Part shown: positions 55,846-64,000 of the stretch, in pieces | Layout: each line of letters opens with the position of its first letter | How positions within the stretch are numbered: position 1 is the stretch's first letter | Position numbers and translations under genes: made by a program | Assembly (NCBI GenBank): GCA_009823505.1 | Contig: VZQC01007982.1 | Location: 1,714,576-1,778,575, forward strand | Source of the DNA: Rhizomys pruinosus | Taxonomy: Eukaryota > Chordata > Mammalia > Rodentia > Spalacidae | Direction of reading: 5' to 3' | Length of the DNA stretch: 64,000 bases | Notes under the pieces: generated by a model | Told to the model about the DNA's origin: nothing | What the model saw: only the letters and a program-made list of their open reading frames with translations | Databases searched by the model: none

Positions 55846-56060
55846 GGGCTGGAGAAATGCCTCAGTGGTTAAGAGCATTGACTGCACTTGCAGAGTGCAG
55901 GTTCGATTTCCAGCACCCCCATGGGGCTAACAACCATCCGTAACTCCAGTTCCAGGGGATCCAAGGCCTTCCTCTGACCTCTGCAGCCATTACATGACAC
56001 GGGTGCACTTATACACATGTAGGTAATAATATACTCATAAACATAAAATATTTAAAAATA
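55846..56060 (+). repeat. B2 SINE with target duplication
   Basis: 'aaaaaatgttttatggggct' at the start and 'aaaaaatgttttaggcattt' after the tail: target duplicate aaaaaatgtttta. Confidence 0.92.
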
Positions 56061-56677
56061 AAGAAATAAAAAATGTTTTAGGCATTTGTGGAGCAGGGAC
56101 TGTTGGGTTTTTAGGAGTAATTCTAGAAGCTCCAAGCTGGCTGGCCTTTGGCCAACCTCCCAGTCTAGCTAGTTTTTTATTATCTGTCTTGATGGCTGGT
56201 GGCCTGCTCTAACCAATGAGAGGCAGAGTGGCACATTCAAACCTTGGGAGCTCTGCTCTGACCACTTCCCTTTCCTGAGCCAGCTGCTCAGTCTAGTGAA
56301 ATATTCAACTATGTTGATCTCTTTGACTGGAAAGGACTGGATGAGGGCTTCAGCCACTCCCCCTGGGATGTACCCTCCCAGCTGGAGTTGGGGATTGCTG
56401 ACTACATTCTTTAAAAATGAAGGCTGCATGTTTGTAAAAGTATCAAGGACTGGGTTGAGTGCCACACTGTTAAATCAGAATTTCTGGGGCAAGCTTACCT
56501 GTGCCAGGATTAGTTCCCGCATTTTCCCAAAAGTTCTACTGAAGCCATGAGTCAGATGCAGAATCAACCAGGGTGTTTACAAAGGGATGTGTGGAGGAAC
56601 TTGTCCTTTAGTGGGTATTAGGAGGGCATACAGATATCTCTGAGGACTTATAGTTGATTTGAAAGTTAGCAAGCCAA
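56061..56677. other. Unique sequence, no gene recognised
   Basis: Antisense frame of 98 codons (56169-56465) has varied composition but no family match I can name. Confidence 0.4.
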
Positions 56678-56898
56678 CCAGGCCTGGTGACACAGGCTTA
56701 TTCTCCAAGCTACTCTGGAGGCTGAGGCAGGAAGACCAAAAGGTCAAGGCCTTCCTGGGCTACAGACTGAGTTTACATCCATCCTGGGCAACTTAGGGGT
56801 ACTCTGTCTCCAAAAAATACAAAAATTGCTGGAGATAAAGCCTAGTGCTTGCTTAGTACGCACAAGGCCCTGAGTTCAACCTCAATCGGTATTACTAC
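56678..56898 (+). repeat. B1-ID composite SINE
   Basis: B1-like part ('aggcctggtgacacaggctt', 'gaggctgaggcaggaaga') followed by ID-like part ('agtgcttgcttagtacgcac'), reverse order to B4. Confidence 0.65.
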
Positions 56899-57762
56899 TA
56901 CAAAATACAAAATACAAATCAAATTAAAAGGACAGAAAGTTAGCTAGAACCTTCATATAGACAGAACACCCAGTGTGACATCTGTCACATCCAACGTGTC
57001 CTGCGTGAATGTGGGCACTGAAAATACTGAGGAAGGAGGTGGTTCATGTGGGAGGAGAATCATCAAGCTAGTCTATAAAGGTTTTGGATGCAGTTTCGGG
57101 GGGCGGAGTGGGGGACAGTTCCTCACACTGGGGAACTGACTTTTCTGGTCCATCCTTACCGTTTTCTCGGGGGCTCCTTCTCTGAGGAACCAGTCCCCTT
57201 TGGCTCTATGTGCTCTCCCTCTCCTCTCCTGGGCCCCTCTGTGGTCATGGACCTGGCTCTCCAGGACACCCCGGACTAGGCCTGGACAGATAAGAGCAGC
57301 ACTTGTTAGCACAGCTGTTCTCTGCAACACCCCAGCCTTGTTTTCAACCCTGCGGAAACTTGGGTGCGGAAGTGTGGCTACATCCACCCAACTTCAGAGT
57401 CGGGCTTGCTTCCAGATAAAAGGAAATTCAGTCAGTTTTCCCAGACACAATGACAAAAATAGAGTTGACAGGAACCTCATAGGGTCTGCTGGGGTTCCAG
57501 CGTGACACCTAGAAAAAGCGATTGGGTCTTGGGTCTGGTCGTTGACAAATTGCTCCGATCAAATTTAAATTTCCACATCAACAGCTATCTTAGCAGTGGT
57601 GCCCATATGGAGGTTCTTTGGGGAAGATGTCCTACAAGAACACTATTTCTTCTCTTCTGCTTTTGGTAGTCTGTGAGTTTTTGTGAGCTTTGGGGCCTCT
57701 TTGCTTGATAAGCTTAGTGTAAGCTTAAGATAAACTGTCTACATGGATAAGTAGATGAAACA
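56899..57762. other. Unique sequence, no gene recognised
   Basis: A TATA-like 'ctataaagg' (57073-57081) followed by a GC box-like 'gggggcggagtggggg' (about 57099-57114) is promoter-like but lacks a gene downstream; order is opposite to the usual. Confidence 0.3.
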
Positions 57763-57970
57763 TTGGGGGTGGAGAGATGGCTCAGCAGTTAAGAGCACAC
57801 ATCACTCTTACAAAGGATCCAAGTTCAATTCCCAGCACCCATGGCGGCTAACAACCATCTGTAACTCCAGTCCCATGGGAAATCTGATACCGTTTTCTGA
57901 CCTCCGTGGGCACTACATGGGTGCACGTACATACATACAAGTAATATACAAATAAAATAAAAATAGAATA
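57763..57970 (+). repeat. B2 SINE
   Basis: 'gggtggagagatggctcagc' to 'caaataaaataaaaatag'. Confidence 0.9.
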
Positions 57971-58397
57971 AAATAAACTAGATGGCACACAGAAAAGGAA
58001 AGGAATGAGACAGTGTAACCCATGTTTGGATGGAGTGGACCGTGGCACGCTGGGATCCCATCTCAAGTGTCTTCTTATCTAAGTTCCTGGTACAGAATCG
58101 AGAATGCCTCTTAAGTGTTCTGCTTCAACATTCCCAACAGGACTTGTTGAATAGGTACCAACAGCATACACACCCTTGTTCATATTCTTTGGAGATCTAA
58201 AAAGGGCCATCAAGCTTGCCAGCATGTAACAGACAGTTGTGTTGACAGTGCACAGAACAACTGAGCCTGAAATTCACATCTCTTGATTTCCTACCTATTC
58301 ACTCTCACAGAAAGCTAGTCCATCAAAGGGTCCCCAGAAACTACAGATTACATGGTGCAGGAAGTGTATTCTCTGGGTTGGAAAGGATGTCAGTTCT
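57971..58397. other. Unique sequence, no gene recognised
   Basis: About 430 bp; nothing recognised. Confidence 0.4.
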
Positions 58398-58560
58398 TTT
58401 TTTTTCTTTTTTTTTTTTTTTGGTCTTTTCAAGACAGGGTCTCCTTGTAGCCCCAGCTGTCCTGGAACTCACTCTGTAGACCAGGCTGGCCTTGAACTCA
58501 CAAAGATCCGCCTGCCTCTGCCTCCCGAGTGATAGGATTAAAGGCATGCGCCACCACAAC
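58398..58560 (-). repeat. B1 SINE, antisense, with target duplication
   Basis: 'atgtcagttctt' before (58388-58399) and 'acatcagttctt' after (about 58559-58570). Confidence 0.92.
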
Positions 58561-58899
58561 ATCAGTTCTTATCTCCACACATTTATCCATGTGTCCATGC
58601 TATTTGAGACTAGATGGGTCCAAAGAGGTTTCTGTAAACAGGACCATTACCATGGTACATCCCAAGGAAAGGTTCCTGTAGGGCTTTGACCCCTAGGAGT
58701 ACTGAAGGTAAAAGAGATGGATGTAGGATATCTAGACAGAGAAAGGCAGGGTAGACTGGGATAAGTCACTTAACGCCCTGTAGCTTTTGTGTTCTCTCTG
58801 TGAAGTAGGACCAATGCTGTCAGAGTTAAAGTGAGAAGCTGCCTCTCTTAGTTCTGTACACAAGACACTTCTCAAGGAGATAAACATGTCATTTTTTCA

Positions 58900-59112
58900 A
58901 TATTTTATTATATTGTTTATCTTATGTATGAGTGTATTGCCTGCATGTATGTAGCTGGACTTGTGTTATACAATGCCTGCTGAGGTTAGAAGAGGGCATA
59001 GGGTCCCCTAGAACTGGAGTTATGGATGGTTGTTAGCTGCCATGTGCTGGGAATCGAACGTAGGTCCTCTGGAAGGGCAGTCAGTACTCTGAACCTCTGA
59101 GCCATCTTTCCT
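58900..59112 (-). repeat. B2 SINE, antisense
   Basis: 'tagaactggagttatggatg' to 'ctgagccatctttcctg'. Confidence 0.85.
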
Positions 59113-59924
59113 GAAACATGTCTTTATAAGGGCTCTCAGTGTTGTGTTTCTTTTCTCTTCTTCTTCTTGCCCATCCTCTCCAGGCCCTTGTGCAGGATAG
59201 GTCTGAAACTTTGAGGAGGAGACCAAGGGGTCCAGGCAGGGAAAGTGACTTATCCCTGAGACATACAATGAGTCAGCAGCTCAGGGGTCTTGGAGACCGT
59301 GTCTCCCGTCCCACGTGGTGCTGGCTGTCTCCCAGGGCCCTGAGTTTCTGCTTTCCGCTGCCAGTCCAAGCCCAGCCTCCACTCTCGCTGCCTGCCGGAA
59401 ACCCTGCCCCATTGTCCTAGACTGCTGCCCAGGCCTCAGGAGTCCAGCTGTGCTGGGCTGATGTTTCCTTTTGTGGCTGAGATGGCTCCAGGCGATGCCT
59501 ATCTAGGGTCTTGGGTAGTTGGGTTAGGATGGGGGGACGGTGAGGAAGGGTGGGCTCCTTATGCGTAGATAGATGGTGCCTAGAAAGAAGATCCCTGAAC
59601 CCTGCAGCCTGCCCTCTCTCTCCTTCCATCTCCCCTGCCTCCCCATCTCCAGGCTACAGTGTGTTTTCCTGTAAGTGCAGAAGGCTAGAAATTGACAAAG
59701 GTGCTTTGGTTGGGCAGCCTGAGCCCTTAGGAAGCAGGGAAAGGGCAGTAGTTTCTAGGGCATTGGGTAGATTTTTGCAGGGCTAATTCTATTGCTCTGG
59801 TTTTGACCCAGGAAAAAGCTTATGGTCAAAAGAAAGCTTTGAAATCAAACAAATCCATCATGGATGAGAACAATGAATTGGGGGATTTGTTGCTGTTGTT
59901 GTTGTTGTTATTGTACTGTTGTTT
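59113..59924. other. Unique GC-rich sequence, no gene recognised
   Basis: About 800 bp without SINEs; a (TTG)n stretch at 59889-59908 precedes a B1. Confidence 0.4.
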
Positions 59925-60045
59925 GTGCTTTTGAGACAGAGTCTTATGTATCCCAAGCTGGTCTTTAACTTGTTATGAAACCAAAGTTGGCCTTGAACTC
60001 CTGAACCTCTTTCCTTCATTCCCCCAGTGCTGGGATTAATTTTAA
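59925..60045 (-). repeat. Old B1-type SINE, antisense
   Basis: 'tttgagacagagtcttatgt' to 'cccagtgctgggattaa'. Confidence 0.75.
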
Positions 60046-60109
60046 GTCCTTTCTCCAAGACTCATTTTCTTTTTATCCCCTTCTTAGTAGGGGATAAAAA
60101 TATTACTTT

Positions 60110-60255
60110 GCCAGGCATGGTGGCACATAACTTTATTCCTAGCACTCAGGAGGCAGAGGCAGGTAGATGGCTGTGAGATGGAGCCTGGGATGGTTTACAT
60201 AGTGAGATCCAGGCTACCTGGGGCTACATGGTGGAAGCCTGTTTAAAAAAAATAC
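60110..60255 (+). repeat. B1 SINE
   Basis: 'gccaggcatggtggcacata' to 'ctgtttaaaaaaaa'. Confidence 0.88.
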
Positions 60256-60449
60256 TACTAACAGTTACTGTGAGGATAAAAGATCTCGTTTCCATAGAGA
60301 CCCTCATAGAGGACCCGACACAAGCCAGCCTGCTCGGGGCCTCATGACAAGAATGACTAGGAACACCCTATACCGCACCCTTTTCCTGGAAAATGCAGCT
60401 CAGAGTCTAATGGTAAGTCAGATTTGTCATCTTGGTGTGGAAGGAATAA

Positions 60450-60605
60450 CACTTCATTCACTCAGTAAATATTGATTGCTACGTGCCAGACATTGTTCAA
60501 GCAGCTCAGAAGAGTTCAGAAAGCAAGGCAGTCCCTGTCCTCAGAGTGTGGATGGATGTGCAGGGCAGGGGTTGAGGGTGGGGCAGGAACAGATAACAAA
60601 TGAGA
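60450..60605 (+). repeat. Ancient L2/MIR-type repeat
   Basis: 'cattcactcagtaaatattg', 'acgtgccagacattgttcaa' and 'cagataacaaatgag' follow the order of a mammal-wide ancient repeat. Confidence 0.5.
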
Positions 60606-60639
60606 AAACAAGGAAAAATAATCTAACGTACCACTGGAA

Positions 60640-60712
60640 CTGCAGCTCGGGGGTGGAAGCCTTGCCTAGCGTGTGCAAGGTGCTGAGTTCCGTGCAGAGA
60701 CGGCTATGTCTA
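60640..60712 (+). repeat. ID-like SINE
   Basis: 'actgcagctcgggggtggaa' and 'gcctagcgtgtgcaaggtgc'. Confidence 0.55.
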
Positions 60713-60784
60713 AAAGAGAAGCGGGTGAGTGGGGACTGGAGGTCTGTGTGCTGTTTTAAGGCACGGAAAGAAATTTAAAAATTT

Positions 60785-61000
60785 TTAAATTTGAATTTTA
60801 TGTGTATGAGTGTTTTCTGTATGTATGTGACGGCATCATGTGCATACAGAGCTGTAGAGGGCAGGAGACGGTGTCACATCCCTTGAAATTTGAGTTACAG
60901 ACAGTTGTTAGCTGTTATGCTATGTGGGTGTTGGGAATCAAAACCAGGTCCTCTGGAAGAGTAGCCAGTGGTCTTAATCACTGAGCCATCTCTCCAACCC
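60785..61000 (-). repeat. B2 SINE, antisense
   Basis: 'aatttgagttacagacagtt' to 'gagccatctctccaacccc'. Confidence 0.85.
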
Positions 61001-61117
61001 CAAGGGGGTGGTCCTGGGGCACTTCTGAAGGAGGGAAACTGTGAGTAGTGAAATCCTGTGGCTGGAAGGTTTTCTTTGTAAAGAACAGTTAGTTGGGGTG
61101 GGAGGATGGGTGGCTAG

Positions 61118-61400
61118 GGAAGAGAGCTGGGTTAGTGAAGTGCTTGCCCTGTGAGTAAGAGACCCTGAGTTCAATCTCTAGAATCCACATAAAAAACAAA
61201 ACAAAACTCAAAGAACAGGTGCACATGTGTAATCGATATTTTAGGGAGGTGGCCCCTCCCTGGCTAACCAGTCTAGCTGACTTAGTGAGACAGGCTATCT
61301 TCTGGTCTCCACATGTATGTGTGCACATGCACCTATATACATGTACATGTGTACCCACACTCATGTCACCTGTACACATACATGCACCCACACGAAACAG
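61118..61400 (+). repeat. B3/B4-like SINE, diverged
   Basis: 'gttagtgaagtgcttgccct', 'ccctgagttcaatctctaga' and a CA-rich end. Confidence 0.5.
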
Positions 61401-61660
61401 TAAATTGGGGAGTCCGAATGTAGAGACCCTCAGAGGGAAAGTGGGGAGATCAGAGCAGGGGAAGGAGAACGGGGGCATGAGCATCATTCGTGCCATGCCC
61501 ATCTGGGTGACTCACGCTCCTGGGTCTGCACACTGTCTCTGGAGCCCAGGCTTTGCCCCCAGGACTGTGACCTCTGTCCTTACCCAGGTGTCCTGTTGCT
61601 TACATGTGTGGAGGGGGCACTAGGACACAGCAGAAAGCTGACTGTGGTGGATTGTGTGCA

Positions 61661-61694
<34 letters not shown>
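61661..61694 (+). repeat. (TG)n microsatellite
   Basis: TG run of about 34 bp. Confidence 0.95.
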
Positions 61695-61696
<2 letters not shown>

Positions 61697-61851
61697 CATT
61701 AGAGTGATGGCAGGCAGCTGTCAATGTTTTCTTTCTATTTATTTCTTTAGTCCCTGCTTTCTGATTAAACTGCAGTGCTATTTGCTGATGCCAGAGGTCA
61801 TTTTGTGTTCTGAAAACACAGCAGGACCCAGCTGTTCTACCAGCTTGCCCA

Positions 61852-61865
61852 CACCTAGAGGGCAG
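61852..61865 (+). promoter_or_regulatory. CTCF-like motif
   Basis: CACCTAGAGGGCAG matches 12 of 14 positions of CCASYAGRKGGCRS. Confidence 0.35.
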
Positions 61866-62289
61866 GACCAGTGGCAGCCAGGGGCGACAGCTCCAAATGA
61901 TGATGCTCCCAACTGTGGGGGCCAGGCCAGAGCCATACCAGGACCACCAGTTAAAGAAAGTCATCTCTGTCTCCAAGTTAATCCAGTCATTTAACTAGTA
62001 GACTCATTCCCCCTCATTAAATAGATGCTCATTCAAAGCATTTCAGTGCAACAAGCATTTTTGGGAGCAGGCACTGTGAACAGCAAGCAGCAAACCCAGG
62101 TGATGGTCAAGGGATGTGTGACAGCTGTTTTGATGGATCAGACTTGTGTTCTAATTCCATAGCTTGAAGTATCACATGGATAGAATGAAGAACAGAACGA
62201 TGCCCCCCCCCCACCAGGGACAGGCATCTCATTGACCTGAGAAATTTCAGACAGGTCTGGATGAGGAAGAAGATTCAAAATTAGATAAA

Positions 62290-62571
62290 CATGAAGTGCT
62301 TGCCATACTGATGCGACGAAGGACCTGAGTTCAATCCCCAGAGTGCATGTAAAAAAACCCCACATGGCAGCTTGTACTTGTAACCCTAGTACTGGGGATG
62401 CAGGGGCAGGCAGCTGTTGAGTCAGGGGTCAGTTATGCACTTGGTGAGCTCCTGGACAATGAGGGAGTCTGTCTCAGAAAACGAGGTGAACGGCTTCTGA
62501 GGAACGACTCCTGAGGTAGTCCTCTGGTCTCCACACACACATGCACACAGGTGAAGGGGAACAAATATTAG
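62290..62571 (+). repeat. B3/B4-like SINE, diverged
   Basis: 'ggacctgagttcaatcccca', 'gtaaccctagtactggggat' and 'ctggtctccacacacacatg' in order. Confidence 0.5.
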
Positions 62572-62681
62572 TATGCTTGTGCACTTGCACACATGAACAC
62601 ATGCATGCGCACACAAACTCAACCAATATGCTTGTACACTTGCACACATGAACACATGCATGCACACACAGAAACTCAACC
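62572..62681 (+). repeat. 55-bp tandem repeat, two copies
   Basis: 'tatgcttgtgcacttgcaca' starts unit 1 at 62572; unit 2 starts at 62627 with the same order of CACATGAACACATGCATG and 'aaactcaacc'. A few differences. Confidence 0.9.
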
Positions 62682-64000
62682 AAACAAAAAATAAGGTTGG
62701 ATAAGCCAAGGACCAAGGTGCACACCAAATGTACAAACCCCAACTTTTCCCAGTAGGTGTCACTACTCTATGGTCTGGGGTCTTGGACTGAATAAAAAGA
62801 GGAAAAGGAGAAACCCAGCTGAGAATTGGCACCCCCCTTTCTCTGCTTCCTGGTCAGTGTCAGGAATGGGTTCATGGACTGTGTTTCTCAAAACTGTGAG
62901 CCAAAATCAACCCTTCATCCCTCAAATCACTTCACCCAGTGTTTACTCACAGCAGTGAGAAAAGTAATTAGTGCTCCCTGTTTCCAAAGCCTGTGCTGCT
63001 TTCCACGCATTTCGTTGGGGTCTTCCCTGGGGCTTTTCACTTCTGTATTGGAAGCTTGGGCAAGGCCCGGTCCACAGGGTCTATAGCATGTGCTCTGCAG
63101 TCACTGTATGCCAGATGCTCACCGTTCTCTGCAACGGTTGGTGGGATCTTCACTCCCAGATTATTCCCCATTCACACTGCCCTCCTCTTTCTCCCGACAA
63201 AATACTGCATTACGACATGTAGCTTCCAATGTCTCTCTGCGACTTCTGCATCCACCTGCTTGTCTCAGAGCTAATGCTGCCTCACAGTCTTCTTGGTCTC
63301 TGGGAACCGTCATGGTAAGGGCCACCATTTTCCATGCTTCTCAGGCTCCATGCGTGGGAGTGACAGCCAGGCCTGTGGATTACAGGGTATGGGACAGAAG
63401 GCTACAGGACCACCAGGAGAGACCGCAGATGAGACCCATCATGTGATGCGGAGCAGAGTCCTGGCTCCTGGGGTTTAGGAGAGGGCAAGCAAGGGCAGCA
63501 GGCACAAAAGACATAGTAGCAGAACAAGAGGAGAGAGCCTCAAACAATGGGGGACCAGGAAGAGTGCTCAGACCCAGCGTAGGCTTCACTGCTTAGCTGC
63601 AGCTCTGACTTTCTAGCTCTGGTGACCCAAGGTGGTTTTGCCTCCTTCTAGCTGGCCTAGGCAAGGTAAGATAAAAGCATGACTTGTTCCATGGAGTTTG
63701 GGGAAATGTCTCTATTCCAGAAGTGGGTGGGAGACCTCTGCGATGACCCCCTGGCAATCAGGCAAGGGCAGGAGGCTTGGGGATATATTCAGAGTCTCTG
63801 ATGAGCTTGGGGTGAGAAGTAGATGCGCAGTGACCAAAGTCAGAGCCTTGATTTCTCTGGGGTATCCATGGAAGGGGTAGTGGTGTAGACAGGGAAGAAA
63901 GTAATTTCTTTATCTCATTCAGTCTGCTTCCTTTGCCTCTTCGAGACTGGAAGCTACTCCTAGTTGGTCTTTGCAAATATCAGGTGCTCAGTTCAAACTA
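62682..64000. other. Unique sequence, no gene recognised
   Basis: 1.3 kb free of recognised repeats. A CTCF-like 'ccagtaggtgtcac' lies at about 62750-62763. Several open frames of 60-118 codons on both strands have no recognisable domain; exons of a neighbouring gene cannot be excluded. Confidence 0.4.

Noticed and set aside
57073..57114. Promoter with TATA and GC box
   Set aside because: Order is wrong (GC box downstream of the TATA-like word) and no first exon or gene follows.
62572..62681. CRISPR-like direct repeat
   Set aside because: Only two 55-bp tandem units without spacers, in a eukaryotic genome.

Overview
The window is nuclear DNA from a muroid rodent and I find no recognisable protein-coding gene in it. 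It is packed with rodent-specific SINEs: B1 (7SL-derived), B2 (tRNA-derived, ending in ACACATAAA plus an A-rich tail), B3, ID and B4 (an ID-B1 fusion). These are mixed with short LTRs of endogenous retroviruses and microsatellites. The B1 consensus here reads 'ggacagctggggctacagggagaccctgtctc', unlike the usual mouse or hamster form ('ggctccaaagccacagagaaacc'). My guess is therefore a muroid outside Mus/Rattus and the common cricetids, perhaps a spalacid; this guess is weak.

Layout. 1-16 kb: SINE clusters, several microsatellites, an old antisense MaLR LTR (10.29-10.73 kb) and unique DNA. 16.4-27.8 kb: an LTR-rich stretch. It holds an antisense LTR (16431-16902), a sense LTR (18450-18836), a complete but very short LTR-internal-LTR element (19432-21485) with a tRNA-His-type primer-binding site and a 5-bp target duplication, a solo LTR that splits a B1 (23894-24311), and an antisense gammaretrovirus-like LTR (27373-27804). 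27.8-30.1 kb: SINEs. 30101-39488 is a 9.4-kb segment that reappears in the same orientation at 42368-52085, with 2.9 kb of other sequence between the copies. 52-56 kb: a 400-bp polypyrimidine tract, more SINEs and a 5'-truncated retroposon with a 12-bp target duplication. 56-64 kb: mostly unique, lower-repeat DNA.

The strongest single observation is the 9.4-kb duplication. The second copy starts right after the only ambiguous base (n at 42367). It alternates blocks that are essentially identical to copy 1 with blocks full of one-base insertions and deletions. This pattern fits an assembly artefact (a false duplication patched with uncorrected long-read sequence) better than a biological duplication. 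Target-site duplications at the B1 on its right edge indicate that copy 2, not copy 1, carries the native right flank.

The second theme is nested retroposition. At least three sites show the same short target sequence three times around two successive SINE insertions. The unique interval 37.0-39.15 kb carries several transcription-factor-like motifs and is the best candidate for regulatory DNA. No new enzymatic or defence system was found. All coordinates for repeats are by eye and may be off by about 5-15 bases unless a target duplication fixes them.
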